A stretch of 64,000 nt of DNA from Anthostomella pinea (taxonomy: Eukaryota > Ascomycota > Sordariomycetes > Xylariales > Xylariaceae): positions 868,001-932,000 of the forward strand of contig CAUWAG010000007.1 in the NCBI GenBank assembly GCA_963556695.1. The letters are read 5' to 3'. Shown here piece after piece: positions 9,198 through 19,742 of this stretch. Position 1 is the first letter of the stretch. The number at the start of each line of letters is the position of its first letter. The notes below the pieces were generated by a model, which did no database searches, was not told where the DNA came from, and was given only the letters and a program-made list of their open reading frames with translations. The position numbers and the translations under genes were made by a program.

Positions 9198-9819
9198 TAT
9201 GTCGGAAAAGGACCTCGGTTGTGCATACGGGAAAGCAATGTCCATTGATAGGTTGCGGAGTTTTATCGTCGAGCATAGGGCATGCCTGACGCTAGCAGAC
9301 TGTAGGGCGGGTTTCCCAGGGAGTTTGGACTAGGTGGAACTGAAATCTAGCAGTGTACTACATATATGAAAATCATGAGGATAGTGCTGGTCTTCCTCTT
9401 GCCATTACGACTTATATCTTGGCCTGAGTGACTAGCCGTCGCTGGTGCAGCTTCACGGCCTCATCTGCAAGCTGGGTCTCGGTCTTGATTGTCCCCAGCC
9501 GACTCTCTGGATACAGCGTCAATATTGTGTTCTCGAAGCACATGTTGTGAGTATGGTGCGCAATCGCCTCTTCCTAGATCCGCTTCATGCCAAAGAGCAT
9601 AAAAGATGCACACTGCTCATCACTCGGTCAGACCAAATCTCTGGAAATCCCCAGCTACGAGACATCCCGAAGGTCCCCCATGGCCTAAATCCTGTGTCCA
9701 GCAGCCTGGCAGCTCCGACTCAAAGCTTGGCGATCAGCAGTCAGAGTCCCGTTGTATAATCACGACTCGTGCGTGCGCCTTAGTTTAACCGCTGATGTAC
9801 GAACATGGGTCTGGAAGGT
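9198..9819. other. no recognisable gene
   Basis: The stretch between the methyltransferase-fold gene and the Gypsy element contains only short unrecognised frames. Joining it to 16695 onward across the insertion gives a short minus-strand frame (from GVEVTLPFVALEH into HLPDPCSYISG), so the element may have landed in an older coding relic. Confidence 0.35.
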
Positions 9820-9824
9820 GATGC

Positions 9825-9958
9825 TGTCAGAAGGCGAACCATATAGGGGGGGGTAAAGATGTGTGTTGTTCTGCAGAGGGCTACAATACTAATCAGGCCT
9901 TGAGGCCATATATATGTACATGTATGATTCCTTTGTTCCCAGGATATGCTTCCTGGCA
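9825..9958 (-). repeat. 3' LTR of the Gypsy element
   Basis: 134 bp, differing from the other LTR by a few substitutions and one G-run indel. Because the element is on the minus strand this is its 3' LTR. GTATATATGG-like TATA sequence is present in the middle. Confidence 0.95.
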
Positions 9959-12460
9959 GTACTCCCCTTTTCCAAACCTCATTTGACTGCAAATGAGGCG
10001 ATTCAGACGTCAAAATTAGTGTCATTGTTACTTTTAGCGGAGTTTTTACCTGATATATCTGAATCGTTGTTACTCGACTTTGCTTTACTCTCAGCCCTTC
10101 TTTCGTGCCAGTCCCTCTGCTTGAGGACGTCCTTCTTGTGATATTACCATGGGGGTCCTGGTTTACCCTTGCTCATGCGGTGGAACTCGTGAATGATCCA
10201 GTGACATCCCTGGAGGTTGTGAGCAGGTTGCCACGATGTGGTCCCATCCTGCCACTCGATGAGGTACTGGAGACCTCCCTTTTCATCCAGAAAGCTGTCA
10301 ATTACTCTGTTAAATACCTATTTCTTCTGGAGACGTCCCCTGTCATTTGGGACGATGATGAGGCCCTTCTGGTCATCCTGGGAGTCCTTGTTGATCTCCA
10401 CTTGTCCCAGGGTCTTGGGCTTCTCAATGGGTCGCAACAGTGAATGATGGAACACCGGGAAGATGCCGTTAAATTGCCCATCAAGCTCGAGAGCGCATGC
10501 TCGCTTGTACGTTCGTGATACCGCGAATGGACCTAGCCACTTGTTGCTCAACTTCCTAGACGGTCTCTGGGTGACAATATTCTCGGAGCTCAGCCATACC
10601 ATGTCATCTACCTTGTACACATGGGCGTCGCTGCGCTTGACGTTCGAATAGTGTGCGTAGTCTTCCTGTGCCTTAGCCATATTGTGACGGAGTTCTTCGA
10701 GCAAGTCCTTTATGAGCTCAGCGTGCTTGTCAGCCTTGTCCCACTCCCGTGCCTCGTCTCTTGTCAAGTTCAGGGGCCGCGGTGAGGGAGGCTCAATGCT
10801 GATCTGTGGATTCCATCCGTAATTAGCGAAAAACGGGGAAAACTTTGTGGTGTTAGAGACCGCGTTGTTCGAAGCGAACTCTGCGAGAGGCAAGTGGTTT
10901 ACCTAATCGTCCTAATCGAGCGAGATGTAGATACGGAGGTACTATTCCAGTACGGCGTTCAAGATCTCTGTCTGCCCGTTCGTGGAAGGATGATACGCAG
11001 ACGAGGGTTTCAGCCTGGAGCCCAAACGCTCTGCCAATCGGTGCCAAAAGTGTGAAACGAACTGTGATCCCCGATCGGAAGTGATAAACTCAGGAGTGCC
11101 ATGGAGTGAAAACACCCTGTTGATGAACGCGTCGACCATCGTATCGACGTCCAGCTTGTCGACTGGTACGAAATGACACATCTTTGTCAGACAATCGACT
11201 ATCACGAGGATGTGGCTGTAAACGATTCCGTGACGCGTGCACTCAGGTAAGCCGGTGATATAGTCAACTGAGATATTCGCCCATGGTCTGAAAGGCACCG
11301 TCAAGCTAAGTAAAAGCCCTTAAGGACTCTGTTTCAGTCCCTTCGTATGTTGGCAGACGTAGCAGGCTCTGACGAAGCCTCTGATCTCTGCGTACATCCC
11401 TGGCCACTAGTAGTCACGCTTGATCAGTTTGATAGTCTTTGCCTCTCTTTGGTGACCACTGGCAGGTAGCGTATGCGTGCCATATTGGATCTGGGAGCAC
11501 AGGTGATCGTTCTTGGGGATAAAGAGCTTGCCTTTGTAGAAAACACGGCCATCTTGTAGCTCGCAGTCGCCGAAAGGAATGTTCATAAAACACTTTACAA
11601 CCTTAGGCCACCTCCTTGAACGTAATAAGGCCTTCACGACCTTCTTCGTCATCGGGTCTGTGGCGTACGCTGTGTCGATAAGGTCATCGAGATCCTCGGA
11701 GGTATCTACCACGCAGAGGCGTTCAGCCATCCCTAGCGATATACGCGCTTCTGGGAGCAGTACTTGCTGCCTTGCTGCGACTCGTGAGTCAGTGGTATCG
11801 TTCTTCGAGGTCGGGGTATCCCCAGGTCTCCGGCTCAGGGCATCTGGTTTGACAGACTGCTTGCCGCTCTTGTAGACAATCTGGAAGTTGAATTGGCTGA
11901 GGAACTCCGCCCAACGGGCCTGCCTTTGCGTCAGGAGCTTGGTCAACATAAAGTACTGCAGGTTCTTGTGATCCGTAACTATCTCGAACAGCTTGTCAGA
12001 GCCCTGAAGTTCGGGTCGCCATTCTTTGAGAGACTTGATTATCGCGAGCAACTCCTTGTCGTATATCTCGTAATTAGCTTCAGCTGGCGTGTGTTTGGAC
12101 GAGTAGAAGCCAACGGGGTGCAACTCTCTTCTGTCGTCGTATTAAGAGATCATTCCCCCGATTGCCCAGTCAGAGGCATCCGTTTCGACTACCGTTCGTC
12201 TCGCGGGGTTGAAGTACGAGAGCACTGGGGCGCGTGTGAACGACTCCTTGAGCCTCTGGAAGGAAGATTGGCAGGTGATATCCTAGTCTCAGCGTTCGGA
12301 CCTCTTGAGGAGACCTGTGAGGCGCCTCGCAATCGAAGAAAAGCCCCGAATAAACCTTCTATAGAAATTTGCGAAGCCAAAGAACCTCTGAAGGTCCCTG
12401 ACATTGCGAGGGCTGTCTCAATCGAGCAGTGCTCCCACCTTGTCCGGGTCCATACTGATG

Positions 12461-12644
12461 TGTTAGATTCAAGCGAGTTCAGTGATTGGAGGGTGATTCT
12501 TCGTGTATTGCATGTAGTGTGTTGTATCTGTTCTGTCTGTTCAGGTGCCCCTGATCGGTTCCCAGTTTGGTGCTGGTCATCTCCGCCGTACCGTGGTTTT
12601 TCCGGTCGGACTCGGCTCATCTTCATGACCCCTGTTATCCAACA
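12461..12644 (-). mobile_element. solo LTR, family B (184 bp), nested in Gypsy pol
   Basis: On the minus strand it begins TGTTGGATAACAGGGG and ends AATCTAACA. The 5-bp target duplication is TGATG (12456-12460 and 12645-12649, plus strand). It sits in the RT-to-RNase H linker, and its removal restores a continuous GISMDPDKV reading. Its interior does not match the 204-bp family A, so it is a second LTR family. Confidence 0.85.
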
Positions 12645-13211
12645 TGATGCCGTCGGTTGAGATGATGAGGCCGAGATACTTGGTCTTGGTGGTGTGGAAG
12701 TCACACTTGTCGATGTCTACCTGGAGGCCTGCTTCTTTCAGGGCTATCAGGACCTTTCGGACGTGTTCCTTGTGTTCCTTCAGATTCTTGGAATAAATGA
12801 GGATATCATCGAGATATGCGGAGGCAAATTGATCGAGGAAATTGTACAATGTGTCATTGATGTAATGCTGGAATGTAGATGGAGCATTGCAGAGGCCGAA
12901 GGGGGTCACAAAGGTCTCGTAGAGCCCAAATCTGGTGGTGAATGCCGTCTTCCACTCGTCTCCCTCCACGATCCGTATCCTGTTAAATGCTATGATTATA
13001 TTGAGCTTAGAGAAGACCTTAGATATGCACAGGACATTAAGAGTCTTGCGGATAAGGGGAAGAGGGTATCTATTCTTTATATTGACGTTATTAAGACCGC
13101 GATAGTTAACACAGACTCGCACGCCACTACCCGGCTTACGTGCTAGGAGAAGAGGCGCTGCGGATCGGGACCTGAAGGGACGGATGAAGCCTTTCTGCAT
13201 GTTATCGTTGA

Positions 13212-13415
13212 TGTTGGAACAGGCTTGAACGATCAATCATAATACTCGAGTATGGGGTCAAGGTCATGATGTTGCTGATGGTTGGATTGGGAGGTCTAGC
13301 TGGACCTGAAGGTCTGGCTAAGTGACCTCGCAATCCGGTATCTAATCACTTATCTAATCATACATGTGGGTCCTGGTATAGATGGTTTGCAGGCTGGAAT
13401 CGCATGGATCCAACA
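13212..13415 (-). mobile_element. solo LTR, family A (204 bp), nested in Gypsy pol
   Basis: This is the reverse-oriented sister of 2261-2464, the same length, with TGTTGGATCC/TCCAACA ends and a 5-bp target duplication GTTGA (13207-13211 and 13416-13420). It separates the protease part of pol from the reverse transcriptase; taking it out rejoins KKYL to NDNMQKGF. Confidence 0.9.
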
Positions 13416-14490
13416 GTTGAGGTATTTCTTCACGACTCGGAGTTCTGATTCAGACATGGGATGCCTCTTCAAGCTGGGGATGGACTTGTCGGGTTCGATG
13501 TAGATACGGTGGCCGTATGATCTATGTTTCAGTAGCTTCGTCGCTTCAGAGGGCAGGAATACGTCGATGAGGTTGTGGTAATCGGGTGGCAGCTTCCTTT
13601 TGATTTCCTCCATAGTCGTGGGCTTCTTATCCTTGAGGTACTTCTCGATATCCTCATCTGTGACCCTGTTTATGGAATGCTTGTCAAACAGGTCATTAAC
13701 GAACGCGTGGTATCGCACATCCAGCCTCGCCTTATGCTCGTCAGGGCTGCCCTCGGTGGCAAGGATCCGTCGGAGGTCGCACTCGGCAAGGTCTGGGGGT
13801 TCAAAGTCTGGTAGATTCGCGTGTTCTAGTTGTTTAGCTGTGATCCTCGAGATTGTGACGCCCTTCTGTCGACAGAACCAGGCGAAGTTTGTGGCAGAAG
13901 AGATCTTCAGGTCATCAAGTGAGCAGTCTTGCAGTTCGACTGTGTCTGCGAACCTGACCTTCCTCCTCTTCTGGCTTGGATTCGGCACCTTGCGGCTGCC
14001 TCTGACCTGTGCAGGCCATATATGAAAGCAGCTATTATTACAGAACTTGGAACAGAACGTGATTTCGTATGTCTGCCAGTCGATTGCGGGATTATGCGTA
14101 CGGAGCCACGGAAAGCCAAGTATCAAGGGATGCTCGTTGCCTAGGTCTGTGAGGAAGCAGAGGAGCGTTTTTATGTGGCCATCCACCTCCATTGTCACAG
14201 CGACGAATTCAGTGACGTTGTTTTTCTGCTCCCCGTCTGTGAGGCGTAGCTGTTTTGGCTTGGGCAGGCATAGAATGTCGAAGTTATGGTCTCGCACAAA
14301 GGTATTATCCATGAAAAAGAGTGCTGTACACCCAGAATCGAGCAGTGTGACGACATTAATCTTGCCGCGGCCCCCTTGACGGACAGTTGCGCGCAAAAGA
14401 AATGAATTATCGCCGGTATCTGCCAATTTGAGGTACAATACGTCCATCTCTGGCACCTCCTTGTCGTCAAGGTCCTGAGGGCGCCTTTCC

Positions 14491-15930
14491 TCAGGACCTA
14501 CCCTTTTGACTGCTCCGACGAGCCTTTGTTACAGGAAGCATTGTATTGGTGACCATGACCAGCAGGAGACCTCGACCAAGGGGTGTTCGGATAGCTGCCC
14601 GGATACTGAGACGAGCCCGCGGAACCAGGCCAGTCATCCGCGTTTCTCTTCCACCCGATGGCTCTGATACGAAGATCCTGCAGGTGTCCCTGCCTGAACG
14701 GGTTGGTGTTGTTGTTTCCCAAGGGTGCTGTGCCTGGTCATTCAGGAAAGCTGTTACTGCGCGAGGGGGGCCGTACGCAGGTGAACTGGGAGTATCAGGG
14801 CAATTTGCCTTCACATGGCCCTCCTTTCCGCAGTACAGGCAGAGGCCCTCATCTATCTGCCTCTGTCTCTCCGTTGCTGACAGTCGACGTAGCTTGAGGG
14901 TATCGAGATCCATGGGGTCGCCTGCGGGAGCACTTTGACGTATAGGGGGCTGTTATGCTTGTGGGGGGTGCTGGTTCTGGTTGTTGTTATTGTTGTTGTT
15001 GCCGTCTTTCTTGTCCTTGTCCTTGTTAAACGGGTTGTTAGAGAACAGGTTCTTGTTCCCCGTGTGGTGCGCATAGTCCGCGATATTCTCTGTCAGGGAC
15101 CGATAGCAATCGACTCATCCATCGAAGTCATTGTTCTGGGGCTTCGGGAACACACTGATCATCGCTGATTGAAGCTCGTTGTTGAATTTCTCGTTGTTGA
15201 CTTTCTTTTTTAGCTTCTCTATCTTTGCCTTGTTATCGAGACCCAGGTCGGCTACAAGGACCAAGAACTCCGAGAGGAAGACGCTGAAGGCGGAGTTCTT
15301 CTGCTTCAAATTATCCATCTCGCGGCTGGCATCGCCAGACCGGTCGTGGGAGTCATACGCGCGCTCCAGCCAATCAAAGAGGGTATCCGCGTCCTTCCAT
15401 TCCCACCGATGCGGCTCCTCCGGGTAGTTGTAGATATTCGCCAAGTATGAGTCCACGGCTACCCTGGCACCGCCGCCCAGGCGAGAGACAGCGTACAGGA
15501 TCTTGCTGTATTTAGTCGAGTACTTCTTTTTCTCAACGTTGATCTTGAGGCGGGCACCGCCCTGCCAGGCTCGGTACTCACATCGGCGCTTCTTGTCATC
15601 CTTCTTGTCGCCGCCAAACTTGTCAGGGTCGGACACCAGTGAAGAGGGACCGTGGCCCCCTCCACTGCCGATGCCCTGGATGCCCTGTTCGAAGGACCTG
15701 GTGAGGTTGCCGATACCGCCTTCGTACGCAGCCACTTGGCCTTTGGTCTGAGCTAGCTGGTCTCGAAGGTTCTGGTTCAGGGCGTCGCCTGTGGCGACTT
15801 CCGTTTGCAGTCGCATACACTTCTGGTCGATCATCTGCAGTGCCTCTTCCAAGGTGTTGAAGATAAGCAGGGCTTGGGTATTGCCGGGCTTGTTGCTGCC
15901 GGGGTCAAGGCCGTTGCGAAAGGAGCGGAA
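14491..15930 (-). pseudogene. Gypsy gag with CCHC zinc knuckle (broken)
   Basis: The minus strand encodes a capsid-like protein: a coiled-coil N-terminal part around LNQNLRDQLAQTKGQVAAY, a middle helical domain (YSTKYSKILYAVSRLGG, WEWKDADTLFDWLERAYD), an Asn-rich linker, and a zinc knuckle CLYCGKEGHVKANC (about 14820-14860). In-frame stops occur at about 15115 (TGA in place of an expected Trp) and about 14938 (TAA in place of an expected Gln). A frameshift lies near 14720. The two stops fit G-to-A and C-to-T change, as RIP would make. Confidence 0.8.
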
Positions 15931-16556
15931 GTCCCTGTTATAATTGTTATTGAGGCACGCCTAAAGGACATGTGGCCAGGTACCGCCAAAGAGATTCTCA
16001 AGGCTCACCAGGCCGCTGACAGTAGTGCCAAAGTTGCTGTCGGAAGAAGACATCGTGGGTTGAGAGAGTCCGAAATGAGGGTCAGGGTCAGGGTCAGAGT
16101 CAGATAGGTCAATAATGCTGTACAGTGTGGTCTCAGGAGGGCATGTGTCAGGGTGAACAGGGTATATATCTACTGACGCGTTTGCCAATGATGCCGCAAA
16201 CACTACCAGTGCTGCAAACGCAGCATGTCTCAGACTCAACGCCATTTTCCTTGATTTCTGAGGTTTGAGAGGTCTGTGAGCGCGTCTGAGAGCGGGAAAC
16301 GGGAGGCGATTGGCTGATACTGAGGCTCTGAAGTGACGTTTCAACTGTAGCTGAGGCTCCGAAGTGACGTATCGTACGCGGAGTGACTGTGAGATTGAGG
16401 CTGGAAGCTGAACAAAGGACTGAAGCGGTGATCGTGAAGAGACTGAGACTGGTGGCTGGAAGCTGAGGTCTGAGAGCGCAAAGCGAGGATTAAAGCGGTA
16501 ACTGAAGTGGTGATCATGAGGTTGATCATATTGATCTTGTTAAAGGCAGAACAAAC

Positions 16557-16689
16557 TGTCAGAAGGCGAACCATATAGGGGGGATAAAGATGTGTGTTAT
16601 TCTGCAGAGGGCTACAATACTAATCAGGCCTGGAGGCCATATATATGTACATGTATGATTCCTTTGTTCCCAGGATATGCTTCCTGACA
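16557..16689 (-). repeat. 5' LTR of the Gypsy element
   Basis: 133 bp with perfect TGTCAG...CTGACA ends, followed by the GATGC duplication. The sequence just inside (16556 downward, minus strand GTTTGTTCTGCC) should be the primer-binding site; I could not match it to a tRNA 3' end or to the LTR's own start. Confidence 0.95.
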
Positions 16690-16694
16690 GATGC

Positions 16695-17682
16695 TCCAGA
16701 GCGACAAATGGCAGGGTGACCTCGACACCCTCTCCATAACGTCCCCTGTGTGTATTGGCGACGATGCTGTCTGTTTCATCGTGGACTTGAGCCAAGCATG
16801 CGGTACTCTTCGTTCAGCACTGATGTGGCTATATGGACCAGGGTTACACGGCATGGGATGCCGACCATGCCACCGCCCTATTTCTCTGGAAGCCAGGGCC
16901 AGAGACAGAACATCAGGCATCGCATAGGCCGTATCTAAGTAAACGACGACCAGAGTACACCTCCCTCCCTTGTACGCTGATGTTGCTTCACTTCAGCCTC
17001 CTACGCCGCAATTGGGCATGTCGTCTCGCTGTAAGAAACGCTTGTGAGGAGCTAGAATCTTACTGAATAGCGGCGCAGGAAACGAACCACAGGGTTGGTG
17101 CTTGGAGGAATGGGCAGTGTTACTTATCACGGGTAGTCTAGAACAAAAATGTCAGCTTTCTGAAACTTCTAGCTCAGGCTAGCCGTTGGCTCACAGGAGT
17201 CCTGGAAGAGATGAGTCGTGTGCGGCCGAATGGGGAAGCATGACCTGTTTGGAAGCTGCAGTCTTCCATTTCCCGTACTCCGTGTGCGACGGTCTGGGGG
17301 CATAGGCGTCTAATCTTGCGGCGAAGCCGATACGTGCCCTGCACTAATTGGTAGCGTAGGATGCGCTGTCAATAATATGGTGCAAGTGCCCCTTGTGCCA
17401 CTGCTTCGCCACCGTTAAGCGCGACCTTCGTGTCCTTTAGACGACGAAGGCCGGAAAGTCTCCAAATATAAAAACATAACTAGTCTCCCTTTAAAGTTTT
17501 ATGGTGACAGCTGATGAAAAATGTCCTTAGCATATATCATTGCCTTGTAACCTGCAACCGAATTTCTCGCGTAGCTTAAAACATTCACTGCAATCCTTCA
17601 CTTCGCACCTAGGGCAGAACTCGAGGCCGAAGCCACAAGAGTCCTCATCAGATCTTCAAATCGAAACAGCCAATTCTTGACA
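16695..17682. other. no recognisable gene
   Basis: Short frames only. A TATA-like ATATAAAAACAT at about 17465 lies some 200 bp before the possible start codon at 17683. Confidence 0.4.
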
Positions 17683-18207
17683 ATGTCTGATAGAGTCAGT
17701 AATGGCTCGGGCGGAGCTGTACGTAATTCCCATTCACTTCCCATCAGAAGCTCAAGGCGGACGCTGTTCCAACTTTCCGGCATTCTTACGTCAGCACGCT
17801 GGCGCCGAAGTCGTGCGTGAAAAAGCCTTTACTGACCGGTCCTGTAGTGGTGTGCGTAAGGCCAGATGTCGAAGTAGCACAACAGGGAGTTCTACGAAGA
17901 GGCACGCAAGCGGCGTGACGCCTCAGTGGCCCGTGGCCAAGACCCTTATGCCGACTTCAAGGAGTTGGTCGGCAAGGAAGGAAGTGACTCGCGGTTAGAG
18001 CGGGCTTGGAGACGTGTCATGGACGACCAGGAGGATAAACGACAGCAGGAAGGGTATATGGACGCGAGCAAAGAGCTGGGTCGAGACATGGATGGGCGGA
18101 CCGAGTCACGAAACAGCCAAAACGAATCCACGAGCGGAACTGCTACGCGGAAGAGTACGTTTCGGCGGTTTTTCTCGAGGAAGACTGGACGGAACATGAA
18201 CTCGTGA
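17683..18207 (+). CDS. possible small hypothetical gene, exon structure unresolved
   Basis: An ATG at 17683 opens a short frame rich in Ser/Gly (MSDRVSNGSGGA). A good donor GTACGT follows at 17717. The last exon, ending at 18207, reads REFYEEARKRRDASVARG and then a charged helical segment with DPYADFKELVGKEG and a basic tail rich in Arg/Lys. One intron must lie between, perhaps ending at a CAG near 17800 or 17880. No family is recognised. The charged composition and consistent codon use in the last 100 codons are the only support. Confidence 0.3.
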
Positions 18208-18940
18208 GACAATATGAAGACGATAATGTTGTGATTGGAGACAACATGGATTTGTACTCTCGATTATACGTCAAGTACTATCTATGTTGATGCCGCCATA
18301 CTCATCTAGCATCTACCATTCCAATAAGATAACCTTTTTCCACATGTTTGCCAAGCCAATCATGAAACATTTAAGCAAGGGAATGCAGGTGCCGTCGCGG
18401 GAGCACAACACCCTCGGCCGCCATTCAACCAGCATGCGTTTATAACAGCATCACGATATCAACACGTGTAACAAAGGTCGAATACTAATGGGCAGATAAT
18501 CGTCTTGAAGGAGCCGCCGCAGAGGGTCAACAAGTCCCCAACCACGCCGTTTTCGCTGGTAGGATCAAGACCGCCATGCCACTGTGGCTCAACCACCAGG
18601 AACAGCCGCGAGACGCTCAGACGTACAACTCCCCACCAATTCAGCGCCCACGTAAGAGTGTCTAAGACCTTCCAGTATGTCTGCTCCCACCTCTAGATGT
18701 CGTACTTCAGCCTGATATGATGTCCAGCCCTTGTAGGGCTTCGACCTGAGTTTCATTCTGCTTGAGCACCTCAAGCGTCCACTTTTCGTACGGCCATAAG
18801 TGAGTGATGCTTGGACAATTAATATTGAGTCAAGTGCAACGCCAATCCGCTCGCTGGGGAGGCGTGAAGCTTTTGTGCTACTACACTCAGCTTTGTCAGA
18901 GAACACCTGCAGCGACGAAATTAGTGAAATGGCAGAGCAT

Positions 18941-19425
18941 TCATGTAGCACAGCTTAGGCGAGTGCCATTCACAACTTGACCTTGATAGAGTACTTCTGT
19001 CCAATGAGTGCTTCTGATGGCCACCGTGATATCGGGAACGAGGTGGATGTTATAGTCACGGTATGACATTCGTTCCGGTAGACTGATATGGCTACAGTGA
19101 ATTGGGAGGGACACTTCACCACCTAACTCGACCAAAAGGTTGATGAGAAGCGGATCTATACTCGAACTACTTTCCATGAACGGCATGAGTGCATCCAACG
19201 AATACCTCCCATCACTGGGTGATTCAAACACCAAGCGGGTGTCTTTGAAGTGAAGGCAAAGACCGCTGCTTCAACGTGCCAGTAACTTACCGAGGTAGCC
19301 ACTGAGAATGATATCAAGACGTCTTTTGGGCGGGCCCAAAGTGAAATTGATATCGTCGGTGGACGACAGCACAAGAGCACTTCGCGGTTGGCATGTACGA
19401 CGTGTCTATTTGGGGTGGGAAAGTT
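18941..19425 (-). CDS. possible hypothetical gene (fragment), two exons visible
   Basis: The last exon (about 19251-18941) reads DTRLVFESPSDGRYSLDAL, then SSSIDPLLINLLVELGGEVS. A preceding exon, ending at a GTAAGT donor near 19289, supplies TDDINFTLGPPKRRLDIILS, and the two join in frame as a plausible protein. The upstream boundary is unclear: a stop lies in frame close to an AATAG that could be an acceptor. Domain not recognised. It may be a relic; sequence below 18941 also has scattered peptide-like frames with stops. Confidence 0.3.
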
Positions 19426-19607
19426 CTGGGATACATTCTGGGGTCGGTGTTGATACCAGAAGGTCCCCGATATTGGTGTGTATTTTTAGGACCTTCTGAG
19501 GGATGTGGCATGGTGGCAAGACGAATTCATATCCTGCGGCTCAGCAGCCACGTAAGTTAACTCATAAGCCAGGAAACTTTGGCCACGATGATCGACTGTT
19601 TGATACC

Positions 19608-19742
19608 CAGAAGATACAGCGTCATAATCCTCCGCAGCGTCGCGGTCCCTCCTACACCACTAATTTCGGAATAAGTTACTGGTGATGTGACTGGTGATGT
19701 GATAGTATGGGCGGAACCACGGCGGATTTTGACGCCGTTCTG
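19608..19742. mobile_element. small foldback (MITE-like) element, copy 1
   Basis: The right end is GGCGGATTTTGACGCCGTTC followed by TG, and the left end (CAGAAG..., GCGTCATAATCCTCCGC) is its imperfect reverse complement, with inner arms GCGGTCCCTCCTACACCACT and AGTATGGGCGGAACCACGGC also pairing loosely. The same arms build the 112-bp copy at 56745-56856. No coding capacity. Target duplications are not clear. Confidence 0.55.

Larger units (their letters stand above)
10318..14456 (-). pseudogene. Gypsy pol: protease, RT, RNase H, integrase (broken)
   Basis: Reading 3' to 5' on the plus strand: an aspartic protease-like segment with LLDSGCTALF (about 14330), then LILGFPWL; the reverse transcriptase with GFIRPFRS, FVTPFGLCNAPSTFQ and catalytic YLDD (about 12830); RNase H with NYEIYDKELLAI and VTDHKNLQYF; a CHHC-type linker; the integrase core with ISVDYITGLP, FITSDRGSQF and the SAYHPSTNGQTEILN motif; and a C-terminal VFHHSLLRP domain. 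Several frameshifts and stops (for example around 10900 and 11310-11410) break it, besides two nested solo LTRs. Removing those LTRs and one target-site copy rejoins the frame at both points. Chromodomain sequence is not evident. Confidence 0.9.
9825..16689 (-). mobile_element. Ty3/Gypsy LTR retrotransposon, complete but inactive
   Basis: The element is 6,865 bp with very short LTRs (9825-9958 and 16557-16689) that begin TGTCAG and end CTGACA on the right copy; the left copy ends CTGGCA by point change. A perfect 5-bp target duplication GATGC flanks it (9820-9824, 16690-16694). On the minus strand the order is gag with zinc knuckle, protease, reverse transcriptase, RNase H, integrase, the Ty3/Gypsy order. 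Frameshifts and in-frame stops occur throughout, and two solo LTRs are nested in pol (12461-12644, 13212-13415). The stops are mostly of the CAA to TAA or TGG to TGA type expected from RIP. The nested insertions show it died long ago. Confidence 0.95.
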
